Below, in pieces: positions 41,430 through 52,276 of a DNA stretch of 64,000 nt (its first letter is position 1; each line of letters begins with the position of its first letter). The DNA lies in the NCBI GenBank assembly GCA_000828975.1, contig AP014683.1, positions 2,995,700 to 3,059,699 on the forward strand. The letters are read 5' to 3'. This DNA is from Burkholderiales bacterium GJ-E10. Its GTDB lineage: Bacteria > Pseudomonadota > Gammaproteobacteria > Burkholderiales > Burkholderiaceae_F. Both the position numbers and the translations under genes were made by a program. The notes beneath the pieces are model-generated. The model was not told the DNA's origin. It saw nothing but the letters and a program-made list of their open reading frames with translations, and ran no database searches.

Positions 41430-41627
41430 GTGAAGATCAATGAAGGCGGTTTCGATCGGGTGTTGCGGATCGTGGTCGGTGGGGTGCTGGTGGCACTGGC
41501 GTGGAAGGGAACGATCGGCGTCTGGGGGTGGATCGGCGTCGTTCCGCTGGTGACCGGCGCGATCGGGTTGTGCCCGCTGTACAGCGTCCTGGGAATCAGC
41601 ACCTGCCCGATGAGGAAGGCGGGCTAG
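41430..41627 (+). CDS. DUF2892 small membrane protein
   Basis: 65 residues from a GTG at 41430 with a GGGAGG ribosome site. KINEGGFDRVLRIVVGGVL opens the DUF2892 (YgaP-like membrane domain) family, followed by a second helix and the cysteine pair region GLCPLYSVLGISTCP. DUF2892 domains often occur with rhodanese, thioredoxin or sulfide enzymes. A second member lies at 48483. Confidence 0.88.
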   Translation: MKINEGGFDRVLRIVVGGVLVALAWKGTIGVWGWIGVVPLVTGAIGLCPLYSVLGISTCPMRKAG

Positions 41628-41760
41628 GGAACCTCCGCATATCCTGCTGCGCGTGCCCGTCTTGCGCCTGCGGTGCTCGCGGTACTGCTCGTACCGGTCC
41701 GCTCCTCGGCGCGATTTGGGCCCGCTCGCGACGGTTCTGCGGCGGTTCCTTCGCGTCGAC

Positions 41761-41964
41761 TCAGAACGGATCTGCGGCGAAGCCGAGCGTGAACAGGATG
41801 ATGATGAGCACGAAGGGCATGCTGCGGAAGGCGACCGTCCGGGTGTAGGGGTAGCCTTTCCAGTACAGGTAGCCCCATACGATCAGCAGCACCGCGATCG
41901 TCGGGCCGCCGATCCAGAACTCGACGTCTTGGGAAGTCCAGGGCGTGGGGTGTTGGGAGAGCAT
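41761..41964 (-). CDS. Small two-helix membrane protein, unknown
   Basis: 67 residues. Hydrophobic stretches lie at about 18-35 (IGGPTIAVLLIVWGYLYW) and 47-63 (FRSMPFVLIIILFTLGFAA). No ribosome site is clear, so the start is uncertain. No family recognised. Confidence 0.55.
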   Translation of the reverse strand: MLSQHPTPWTSQDVEFWIGGPTIAVLLIVWGYLYWKGYPYTRTVAFRSMPFVLIIILFTLGFAADPF

Positions 41965-42123
41965 GGCAAGGGGGACCGGAGGTGGTGGATAAAGCCGGAT
42001 TCTGCGGCGAAATGCGCACCGCGCAATCCACCCCGTTCCGGGTACCCCGGACGAATAGGGAGACCAGGGAGATACGAAATGCCCTACAGCAGGCCTGCCG
42101 TACGCCCCCGCATCCGCTTCCCG

Positions 42124-42160
42124 AAAAGAAAAAGCGCGGGCGATTTCTGCGCCCGCGCCT
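42124..42160 (-). terminator. Rho-independent terminator for the 26-residue peptide gene
   Basis: A perfect 9-bp stem (GCGCGGGCG at 42134-42142 with its complement at 42150-42158) encloses a 7-base loop. On the minus strand it is followed by a T-rich tract (CTTTTTCTTTTC), a textbook intrinsic terminator just after the small gene. Confidence 0.85.
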
Positions 42161-42174
42161 TTCGTGCGTCGCGT

Positions 42175-42255
42175 TTAGCGCGCGCTCTTGGCAATCGTCA
42201 GTGCCAACACGGCGAAAACGGCGATCCCTCCGAAAAGCGTAACGATCCAAACCAT
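42175..42255 (-). CDS. 26-residue membrane peptide
   Basis: The peptide begins MVWIVTLFGG, continues as a single hydrophobic helix and ends in Lys-Ser-Ala-Arg. The ATG at 42255 has a strong AGGGGAGGTG ribosome site. A sigma-70-like promoter lies upstream (42381-42408) and a terminator follows, so the gene forms its own unit of about 250 bases. Function unknown. Such peptides often modulate membrane complexes or act as toxin-like or stress peptides. Confidence 0.7.
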   Translation of the reverse strand: MVWIVTLFGGIAVFAVLALTIAKSAR

Positions 42256-42380
42256 GAAACACCTCCCCTGTCGTGGTTGATGGGCGCGGAACGCCCGGAT
42301 TCCGGAAACAAGCAACCATGCGCCGGGAACGTTTCCCCTGCGCCAGACGGCACGGTCGTATTGTTCCTGATTTTTGGGCG

Positions 42381-42408
42381 ATTGTACCCATTTTGTCCTG
42401 CCGGGCAA
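42381..42408 (-). promoter_or_regulatory. Sigma-70-like promoter for the small peptide gene
   Basis: On the minus strand TTGCCC and TACAAT are separated by 16 bases. The -10 element matches five of six consensus bases. A start near 42374 would give a 5' leader of about 120 bases, long for so short a gene. Confidence 0.5.
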
Positions 42409-42511
42409 GGGTTGCGGCCATGGCCGTCAAGGTCGGCCGGCGCGGCGGCGCATGTTCCGCCGTACGGGCGCAACGGTGGACGGGCCAAGGCTTTCGGCGT
42501 AGTGTCGCCCC

Positions 42512-43270
42512 ATGAAAGCAAAGGCCGAATCGTACAAATCGGAGTTGCGCCGCCTGCAGATCGAGCTGGTTCGTGCGCATCGGCACACCATTGCGCACGG
42601 ACAGCGCATTCTTGTGATCTTCGAGGGGCGCGATGCCGCCGGCAAGGATGGGACGATCAAGCGCATCGTCGAGCATCTGAGTCCGCGCGACACGCGCGTG
42701 GTGGCGCTGAGCAAGCCGTCGGACCACGAAGTGGGCCAGTGGTACTTCCAGCGGTACGTTGCCCACCTCCCCTCCGCCGGGGAATTCGTTCTGTTCAACC
42801 GGAGCTGGTACAACCGGGCCGGCGTGGAGCGGGTGATGGGTTTCTGCACCGAGGCCGAAACCGAAACCTTCCTGCATGGCGTCGTGCCCTTCGAGCGGAT
42901 GCTCGGGCAGGCAGGGATCCAGGTGATCAAGTACTACCTGGACATCAGCCGCGACGAGCAGGCCAAGCGGCTGAAATCCCGCGCTTCGGACCCGCTCACC
43001 CAATGGAAGTCGAGTCCGGTCGACGCCGCGGCACCGGGACACTGGGATGACTACTCCCGCGCGCGCGATGAAATGTTGCGCCGCACCCACGACCGGGCGG
43101 CGCCCTGGGTCATCGTCCGGGCCGACGACAAGAAGCTGGCGCGGCTCAATGTCATCCGCGATCTCGCGCGCCGGATCGAATGGCCGGACAAGGCGAAGAA
43201 CCTGCCGGAACCCGACGAGCGGGTGGTGTTCGAATACCGGCCCGGCCGCGCGAACCGCCTCGCGAAATGA
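42512..43270 (+). CDS. ppk2: Polyphosphate kinase 2
   Basis: 252 residues. Walker A is FEGRDAAGKDGTIKRI, the lid/phosphate region is YFQRYVAHLPSAGEFVLFNRSWYNRAGVERVMGF, and YYLDISRDEQAKR follows, all standard for PPK2. The enzyme transfers phosphate from polyphosphate to nucleoside mono- or diphosphates or the reverse. Single-domain length fits class I or III. It stands alone between divergent and convergent neighbours. Confidence 0.95.
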   Translation: MKAKAESYKSELRRLQIELVRAHRHTIAHGQRILVIFEGRDAAGKDGTIKRIVEHLSPRDTRVVALSKPSDHEVGQWYFQRYVAHLPSAGEFVLFNRSWYNRAGVERVMGFCTEAETETFLHGVVPFERMLGQAGIQVIKYYLDISRDEQAKRLKSRASDPLTQWKSSPVDAAAPGHWDDYSRARDEMLRRTHDRAAPWVIVRADDKKLARLNVIRDLARRIEWPDKAKNLPEPDERVVFEYRPGRANRLAK

Positions 43271-43275
43271 CCGCG

Positions 43276-43294
43276 GCGCCGCGACGCGCGGCGC
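43276..43294. terminator. GC-rich hairpin between ppk2 and the ArsR-family gene
   Basis: GCGCCGCG and CGCGGCGC form a perfect 8-bp stem around a 3-base loop, between two convergent gene ends. There is no T tract, so it may only stall or protect transcript ends. Confidence 0.35.
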
Positions 43295-43321
43295 ACCCCC
43301 GAGGGGGAAGTGATGGTGGCG

Positions 43322-43744
43322 CTAGCCTTCGCTGCGCGCCGCGTCACGCGATTTCTTCGGCGCCGCCCGCTTGCGCGCCGGAGGCATGAACCAGTCCCGC
43401 TGTTGCGCCGTATCGTCGAGCTGCTGCGCAATGCGTCCGCAGACCAGATCGCACAAGGCATAGATCGAATCGTCCGCGATGCGGTAATACACCGCCGTGC
43501 CGCGGCTCTCCCGGGCGACCAGCCCGTGCTGCGTCAGCATCGCCAGGTGGCGCGAGATGTTCGCCGAGGTATAGCCGCACAGATGCGCAAGCTCGCCGAC
43601 GTTGTGCTCACGCTGTCGCAGCAGGTTGAGGATCTGCAGGCGCGTCGGCTCCGACAGGACCTGGAAATATGCCGCGACCTGCTCCAGTGCTTCGATCGGC
43701 AGTCCATCCATCCGTGCACATACCGCTTTGGGTGTGGTGGTCAT
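43322..43744 (-). CDS. ArsR/SmtB-family regulator of the RND-SQR cluster
   Basis: 140 residues. YFQVLSEPTRLQILNLLRQ and the recognition helix YTSANISRHLAMLTQHGLV form the winged helix. Cysteines at about 9, 56, 103 and 107 could sense thiols, persulfide or metal. The tail is Lys/Arg rich. The gene is divergent from the RND-thioredoxin-SQR-cyd run, and an AT-rich dyad overlaps the promoter between them, so it is the likely repressor of that run. The inducer is inferred from the gene content, with sulfide or persulfide most likely. Confidence 0.88.
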   Translation of the reverse strand: MTTTPKAVCARMDGLPIEALEQVAAYFQVLSEPTRLQILNLLRQREHNVGELAHLCGYTSANISRHLAMLTQHGLVARESRGTAVYYRIADDSIYALCDLVCGRIAQQLDDTAQQRDWFMPPARKRAAPKKSRDAARSEG

Positions 43745-43862
43745 CGTGATGCCTCATGCGGTTGGAATCTTCCGGCAACTGCCGGCGCCTCCAGGGTGCC
43801 GCCGCCCGATCCCGTGTCGATGGTACCGCGTCAGGGGATCCGGGATGCGGCATTTTTATCAC

Positions 43863-43891
43863 TTGACTATTTAGCTGATTAGTTACATAGT
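43863..43891 (+). promoter_or_regulatory. Sigma-70 promoter with embedded AT-rich dyad (ArsR-type operator)
   Basis: TTGACT at 43863-43868 and CATAGT at 43886-43891 are 17 bases apart. ACTAT at 43866-43870 and ATAGT at 43887-43891 form perfect outer arms of a 26-base dyad across the spacer. The rest of the 43745-44067 gap shows a short dyad around CCGACGGAACGTCGG (near 43937) but no other gene. Confidence 0.6.
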
Positions 43892-44067
43892 ACGCAAAAC
43901 GGCGGCGCGGCGCCATACCCGGTTGGAGTGATTCCCGACGGAACGTCGGGAAAGTGGGGAAGAGTCGGTTGTTTCGGCGGCCTGCACTCCTTGCACGCAG
44001 GGTTTTTCGCGGGGAAGATCTGCGGGCGCCGTTGTTCGATCAAAAACGAACTGTTTGCGAGGTGGCA

Positions 44068-45165
44068 ATGGTGGACGGGCACGGAAGGTCTCGATCTGCG
44101 ATCCGGTCTCGGGCGGCGATGCGCCGGCCGGCATGGGTTCCGGCGATGCTGATCGCCGCAGCGGCGGCGTTCGCGGCGATCAGTCCGCGGGCGCAGGCGG
44201 CAGGATTGGCGACGGCGGTCGTCGTGTCGGCGCCCGGCGACGGCGCGGAGAGCTACGACGGCGTCGTCGAGGCCGTCCGCCAGACGGTGGTGTCGGCGCA
44301 GGTTCCGGGAACGATCGTCGCGATCCGGGTCAAGGCCGGGGATCGGGTGAAGGCGGGGCAGGTGCTCGTCCGCATCGATGCCCGGGCGGCCGAACAGGAT
44401 GCCGCCGCCAGCGAGGCGCAGGTTCGGGCCGCGCGCGCGGCGCTCGACGTGGCGCGGCGCCAGGTTGCACGCCAGCGCGAGCTGTTCCGCAGCAATTACA
44501 TCAGTCAGGCAGCGATGGACCGGGCCGAGGCCCAGTTCCGGGCCACCCAGGCGCAGGTCGACGCGCAACTGGCGCAGGCCGGCGCGGCACGCACGCAGTC
44601 CGGGTTCTACATCGTGAAGGCGCCGTATGCCGGCGTGGTGTCGGCCGTGCCCGTCACCGTCGGCGACATGGCGATGCCGGGACGCCCGCTGCTGACGGTC
44701 TATGACCCGGCCATGCTGCGCGTCAGCGCCGCGGTGCCGCAGTCGGCGGCCGAGGCGGTCGTTCCGGGCGGGTCGATCGCAGTCGATCTCCCGGGCCTCT
44801 CCGACGCCGCGCCCCACCTTGCCGCGCATCGCGTCGAGGTGCTCCCCGCCGCGGATCCCGGAACCCATACCGTCGACGTGCGCGCCTATCTTCCGCGCCG
44901 GCTGGCGGGCGTGGTGCCGGGCACGTTCGCCCGCCTCTGGCTGCCCGCACCGGCGGGCGCGGCGACGCGCATCTTCGTGCCGGCGAGCGCCATCGTCGTG
45001 CGGGCGGAAATGACCGGACTGTACGTGCTGGATGCCAAGGGCGATCCGCTGCTGCGCCAGGTGCGCCTTGGCCGCCGCGACGGCGACCGAATCGAGGTTC
45101 TGGCCGGCGTCAGCCCCGGGGAGCGCATCGCGCTTGATCCGCAGGCCGCCGCACGGGTGCGCTGA
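44068..45165 (+). CDS. RND efflux periplasmic adaptor subunit
   Basis: 365 residues from the ATG at 44068, which has a GAGGTGG ribosome site; an ATG at 44119 gives a cleaner signal peptide. The signal ends at RAQAAG. VVSAQVPGTIVAIRVKAGDRVKAGQVLVRID is the first half of the lipoyl-like domain. A helical hairpin (AAEQDAAASEAQVRAARAAL onwards) and the second lipoyl half with KAPYAGVVSAVPVTVGDMA follow, then beta-barrel and membrane-proximal domains. It connects the inner-membrane pump and the TolC channel. Its stop and the next start share bases (TGATG). Confidence 0.93.
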   Translation: MVDGHGRSRSAIRSRAAMRRPAWVPAMLIAAAAAFAAISPRAQAAGLATAVVVSAPGDGAESYDGVVEAVRQTVVSAQVPGTIVAIRVKAGDRVKAGQVLVRIDARAAEQDAAASEAQVRAARAALDVARRQVARQRELFRSNYISQAAMDRAEAQFRATQAQVDAQLAQAGAARTQSGFYIVKAPYAGVVSAVPVTVGDMAMPGRPLLTVYDPAMLRVSAAVPQSAAEAVVPGGSIAVDLPGLSDAAPHLAAHRVEVLPAADPGTHTVDVRAYLPRRLAGVVPGTFARLWLPAPAGAATRIFVPASAIVVRAEMTGLYVLDAKGDPLLRQVRLGRRDGDRIEVLAGVSPGERIALDPQAAARVR

Positions 45166-48100
45166 TGACCCGACATCCCGCCGATTCCCGCCTGGGCGTG
45201 TCGGGTCGCCTGGCCGGGTTCTTCATGGAGCACCGGCTCACGCCGCTGCTCGCCCTCGTCGCCCTGCTGCTCGGCACCTTCGCGCTGCTGGTGACGCCGC
45301 GTGAGGAAGACCCGCAGATCAACGTGACGATGGCCAACGTGCTCATCCCGTTCCCGGGCGCGAGCGCGCGCGACGTCGAACAGATGGTCGCGGGGCCGGC
45401 CGAACAGGCGCTGTCGCGCGTCGTCGGCATCGATCACGTGATGTCGGTGTCCCGCCCGGGCATGGCGGTGCTCACCGTCCAGTTCAAGGTCGGGGTGCCC
45501 CGCACCACCGCCCTGGTTCGGATCTACAACACCGTCGAGTCGCACCGCGACTGGTTCCCCCGCAGCCTCGGGGTGCTGCCGCCGGTGGTCAAGCCCAAAG
45601 GCATCGACGACGTGCCCATCGTGGCACTGACGCTCTACCGCACCGACGGCCAGGGCGGCGCCTATGACGTCGAGCGGGTCGCGCACAGCATCGAATCCGA
45701 TCTCAAGCGCGTACCGGGGGTTCGCGAGGTCACCACGATCGGCGGTCCGGGCCATGCCGTGATGGTCGACATGGACCCCGCCCGCATGGCCGGCGCGGGC
45801 GTGACCGTGGCCAACCTGCGCGCCGCCCTGCAGGCGGCGAACGAGGGCTTGCCGATCGGCGCCCTCATCTCGGGCAACCACGCCGTTGCGGTGTCGACGG
45901 GACCGTTCCTGCGCGACGCGCAGGATGCCTCCGACCTCATCGTCGGCGTGCACGACGGCCGCCCGGTGTATCTCAAGGACGTCGCCACGGTGCGCGACGG
46001 CCCGCCGCCGCCCGAGCACTACGTGTGGTACGCCGACGACGGCGGCAACGTCCACAACCATGCCGGCCCCTGGCCCGAATATCCGGCGGTGACCCTCGCC
46101 ATCACCAAGAAGCCGGGCGAAAACGCGATCCAGGTCGCCGACGCCGTGATGCGCCGGGCGGCCGTCCTGCGCAACACGGTGATCCCCGCCGATGTGCACG
46201 TGGCGGAGACGCGCAACTACGGCAAGACCGCCAACGACAAGGCGCAGAAGCTGATCGAGAAGCTGCTGTTCGCGACCGCGTCGGTGGTGGCGCTGGTGTA
46301 TCTCGCAATGGGCCGGCGGGAGGCGCTGATCGTCGGCAGCGCGGTGATCCTGACGCTGACGGTGACCCTGTTCGCGTCCTGGGCCTGGGGGTTCACGCTG
46401 AACCGCGTGTCGTTGTTTGCCTTGATCTTCTCCATCGGGATCCTCGTCGATGACGCGATCGTGGTCGTCGAGAACATCCATCGCCATCACCAGCTGTTCC
46501 CCGGCAAGTCGCTGGCGGAGATCATCCCCGGCGCCGTCGACGAGGTCGGCGGACCGACGATTCTCGCCACCCTGACGGTGATCGCCGCCCTGCTCCCCAT
46601 GGCCTTCGTGACCGGCCTCATGGGTCCGTACATGAGCCCGATCCCGATCAACGCCAGCATGGGCATGTTGCTTTCGCTCGCGATTGCCTTCATCGTCACG
46701 CCCTGGCTGGCGCGGCGCTGGATGAAGGGGCATGCCGCCGCGGCCGGCGAGGCCTGCGGCCCCGAGCACGAGGGCGTGTCGGTGAGCCGGCTGACCGCAA
46801 CCCTCGCTCCGGTGTTCCAGCGGGTTTTCCGTCCCCTGCTCGATCCCGAGCGCGGCGGGCGCAACCGCGGGATGCTCTGGCTGTTCATCTCCGCCCTGAT
46901 CGCCGTCTCGGTCGCGCTGCCGGTCGCGGGCCTGGTGATCCTCAAGATGCTGCCCTTCGACAACAAGTCGGAGTTCCAGGTCGTCGTCGACATGCCGGCC
47001 GGAACGCCGCTCGAAAAGACGGCCGCCGCCCTGCATGAGATGGGTGCGTACCTGTCGACGGTGCCCGAGGTCGTCAACTATCAGGCGTACGCCGGGACCG
47101 CGTCGCCGATCAATTTCAACGGCCTGGTCCGCCAGTATTACCTGCGGGCGGGCGGCGACGTCGGCGACATCGAGGTCAACCTGCTCAGCAAACATGAGCG
47201 AAAGACCGAGAGCCACGCCATCGCCCAGCGCGTGCGGCCGCATCTCGACGCGATCGCCCGCCGCTTCGGTGCCAACGTGAAGGTGGTGGAAGTGCCGCCG
47301 GGGCCGCCGGTGCTGGCGCCGATCGTCGCCGAAATCTATGGTCCGACGGCCGCCGGTCGCATCGAGGTCGCCAAGGCGGTGCGCGCGGTGTTCGAGCGGA
47401 CTCCGGACATCGTCGACGTCGACGACAGCAGCATCGCCTCGGCGCCGAAGATCAAGATCGACGTCGATCGCCACAAGGCGGCCTTGCTGGGAATCCCCGA
47501 ATCGGCGGTGGTTCGCACCCTGCGCGCGGCGATGGACGGCGACTCGGTGACCTACCTCCACGACGGTTCCAAGTATCCGGTGCCGGTGGTGGTGCAACTG
47601 CCGCAGGAACGCCTGGGCGACCTGCACTCCCTGATGCAGATGCGCGTGCGCAGCGCCGCGGGCCGCCTCGTGCCGATCGGCGAACTGGTGACCATCCGCC
47701 ACACCACGCTGGAGCAGCCGATCTATCACAAGGACCTGCTGCCGGTGAACTACGTGGTCGGCGACATGGCCGGCAAGATCGACAGCCCGCTCTACGGCAT
47801 GTTCCGCATGCGGCCTGCGATCGCGCAGATCCGCACTCCCGGCGGCGGATCGATCGCCGAATACTTCATCCGGCAGCCCGCCGAAACCTACAGCGGGTAT
47901 TCGTTGAAGTGGGACGGTGAGTGGCAGATCACCTATGAGACCTTCCGCGACATGGGCATCGCCTATGCGGTCGGGCTCGTGCTCATCTATCTGCTGGTGG
48001 TGGCGCAATTCGGCTCCTACTTGACGCCGCTCATCATCATGGCGCCGATCCCGCTTACCATCATCGGAGTGATGCCCGGCCATGCGCTCCTGGGCGCGCA

Positions 48101-48479
48101 GTTCACCGCAACGAGCATGATCGGGATGATCGCGCTGGCCGGCATCATCGTGCGGAACTCGATTCTGCTGGTCGATTTCGTACACGTCGAACTCGAAGCC
48201 GGTGTGCCGTTCGCTCAGGCAATCGTCCGGTCGGCGATCACGCGTGCGCAGCCGATCATCCTGACCGGCGTGGCTGCGATGCTGGGCGCATTCTTCATCC
48301 TCGATGACCCCATCTTCAACGGGCTCGCCATATCCCTGATCTTCGGCATCCTGGTGTCGACGGTGCTGACCCTGGTGGTGATCCCGACCCTGTACTACGC
48401 CGCCTATCACAGCAAGTACGACAGCAAGTACGCCAATCCCGGCCCCGATGCCGAACGCCTCGTTTCGAAAGGAGACTGA
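45165..48479 (+). CDS. RND efflux permease (AcrB/HAE1-like)
   Basis: 1104 residues with the twelve-helix RND plan: a first helix after MEHRLTPLLALVALLLGTFALL, the porter domain starting PREEDPQINVTMANVLIPFPGAS, and ALIFSIGILVDDAIVVVENIHRHHQL, the proton-relay helix with the paired aspartates. A second helix set ends near IIVRNSILLVDFVHVE. Pump and adaptor accompany a thioredoxin and SQR, so an export role for sulfur compounds or thiol stressors is plausible. The substrate is not determined. Confidence 0.94.
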   Translation: MTRHPADSRLGVSGRLAGFFMEHRLTPLLALVALLLGTFALLVTPREEDPQINVTMANVLIPFPGASARDVEQMVAGPAEQALSRVVGIDHVMSVSRPGMAVLTVQFKVGVPRTTALVRIYNTVESHRDWFPRSLGVLPPVVKPKGIDDVPIVALTLYRTDGQGGAYDVERVAHSIESDLKRVPGVREVTTIGGPGHAVMVDMDPARMAGAGVTVANLRAALQAANEGLPIGALISGNHAVAVSTGPFLRDAQDASDLIVGVHDGRPVYLKDVATVRDGPPPPEHYVWYADDGGNVHNHAGPWPEYPAVTLAITKKPGENAIQVADAVMRRAAVLRNTVIPADVHVAETRNYGKTANDKAQKLIEKLLFATASVVALVYLAMGRREALIVGSAVILTLTVTLFASWAWGFTLNRVSLFALIFSIGILVDDAIVVVENIHRHHQLFPGKSLAEIIPGAVDEVGGPTILATLTVIAALLPMAFVTGLMGPYMSPIPINASMGMLLSLAIAFIVTPWLARRWMKGHAAAAGEACGPEHEGVSVSRLTATLAPVFQRVFRPLLDPERGGRNRGMLWLFISALIAVSVALPVAGLVILKMLPFDNKSEFQVVVDMPAGTPLEKTAAALHEMGAYLSTVPEVVNYQAYAGTASPINFNGLVRQYYLRAGGDVGDIEVNLLSKHERKTESHAIAQRVRPHLDAIARRFGANVKVVEVPPGPPVLAPIVAEIYGPTAAGRIEVAKAVRAVFERTPDIVDVDDSSIASAPKIKIDVDRHKAALLGIPESAVVRTLRAAMDGDSVTYLHDGSKYPVPVVVQLPQERLGDLHSLMQMRVRSAAGRLVPIGELVTIRHTTLEQPIYHKDLLPVNYVVGDMAGKIDSPLYGMFRMRPAIAQIRTPGGGSIAEYFIRQPAETYSGYSLKWDGEWQITYETFRDMGIAYAVGLVLIYLLVVAQFGSYLTPLIIMAPIPLTIIGVMPGHALLGAQFTATSMIGMIALAGIIVRNSILLVDFVHVELEAGVPFAQAIVRSAITRAQPIILTGVAAMLGAFFILDDPIFNGLAISLIFGILVSTVLTLVVIPTLYYAAYHSKYDSKYANPGPDAERLVSKGD

Positions 48480-48482
48480 GCC

Positions 48483-48692
48483 ATGACTTCCTGGCAACTC
48501 GTCCGCGTGATCGCGGGAACCTTCATCCTCATCTCCCTTGCCTTGGGAACGCCCGGCAGCCCGGTGTTCCTGAGCAAGTGGTGGCTCGCGTTCACGGCCT
48601 TCGTGGGCGCGAACCTGCTGCAGAGCGGCATCACGCGGTGGTGCCTCATGGACAGCATTCTGCGCAAGCTCGGCGTCCGCGCCGGCTGCTAG
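48483..48692 (+). CDS. DUF2892 small membrane protein
   Basis: 69 residues, 3 bases after the permease. WQLVRVIAGTFILISLALG and a second helix WWLAFTAFVGANLLQSGIT, then a C-terminal tail with RWCLMDSILRKLGVRAGC. This matches the DUF2892 layout with two cysteines at the C-terminal end, like the protein at 41430. Probably a membrane partner of the sulfur-handling genes. Confidence 0.87.
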   Translation: MTSWQLVRVIAGTFILISLALGTPGSPVFLSKWWLAFTAFVGANLLQSGITRWCLMDSILRKLGVRAGC

Positions 48693-48702
48693 GAGACCCG
48701 CC

Positions 48703-49133
48703 ATGCATCTCGTATGCCCCGCCTGTGGCAGCACCAATCGGATTCCGGAAGAGCGCCTCAACGACGGCCCGGTCTGCGGGCGCTGCGGCGCGGCGCTGAT
48801 GCCGCTGGAACCGATTCCGCTCGACGAGCAGACCTTCCACCGATATGTCGCCAACACCGACCTGCCCATCGTCGTCGACTTCTGGGCCGACTGGTGCGGC
48901 CCCTGCAAGATGATGGCGCCGCAGTTCGCCGCGGCGGCGAAGGCGATGCCCGGCGTGCGCTTCGTCAAGGTCGATACCGACGAGAACCCGAAACTCGCGG
49001 GCGAGTTCCGCATTCGCGGCATTCCGACGCTGGCGCTGTTTCAGGGTGGCAAGGAGCAGGCGCGCACCTCGGGGGCGATGGGCGCCGCCGATCTCCGGGC
49101 ATGGATCACGGCCCAGATCGACCGGAGCGCCGC

Positions 49134-49137
<4 letters not shown>
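48703..49137 (+). CDS. trxC: Thioredoxin 2
   Basis: 144 residues. An N-terminal zinc ribbon (CPAC and CGRC) precedes a thioredoxin domain with FWADWCGPCKMMAP and the cis-proline in GIPTLALF. TrxC is a cytosolic reductant induced by oxidative stress. In this setting it may reduce persulfides. The stop overlaps the TolC-family start. Confidence 0.95.
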
Positions 49138-51972
<2,835 letters not shown>

Positions 51973-51995
51973 TCGAGCGAAAGGAACCAGAGACC

Positions 51996-52208
51996 ATGGC
52001 CGCGAGCCTGTTTCCGGCGATCGGGAAGCGCCCCAACCTTTCCCGCGAGATCACCGTGATCCTCGTCGTGAAGATCGCCCTGCTCGCGCTGCTCTGGTTC
52101 CTGTTCGTACGAAATTACGAAGTGCATGCGGATGCGAACAGCACCGCGGCAGCAATGGGCCTGCATCCGGACGCCGGCACCCGTCCCGCAGGCCAAAGCG
52201 ACCGCTGA
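51996..52208 (+). CDS. cydP: Cytochrome bd oxidase accessory subunit CydP
   Basis: 70 residues. A single helix ([22 protein letters not shown]) follows a short N-terminal segment with LSREI, and a soluble tail follows. This is the layout of the small CydP subunit encoded before cydAB in many proteobacteria. Confidence 0.8.
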   Translation: MAASLFPAIGKRPNLSREITVILVVKIALLALLWFLFVRNYEVHADANSTAAAMGLHPDAGTRPAGQSDR

Positions 52209-52276
52209 ACAAGAAGTCGACGGGAAGATTCGCGCGAGATTTTCGAAATCCTCGAAACAGTAGTGGAGAAAATTCT

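Noticed and set aside
44886-49022. Very long antisense open frame (about 1378 codons) opposite the RND genes
   Set aside because: The translation is low-complexity His/Arg/Asp/Gly-rich, as expected from the complement of GC-rich coding DNA, and the plus strand encodes a clear RND adaptor and permease.
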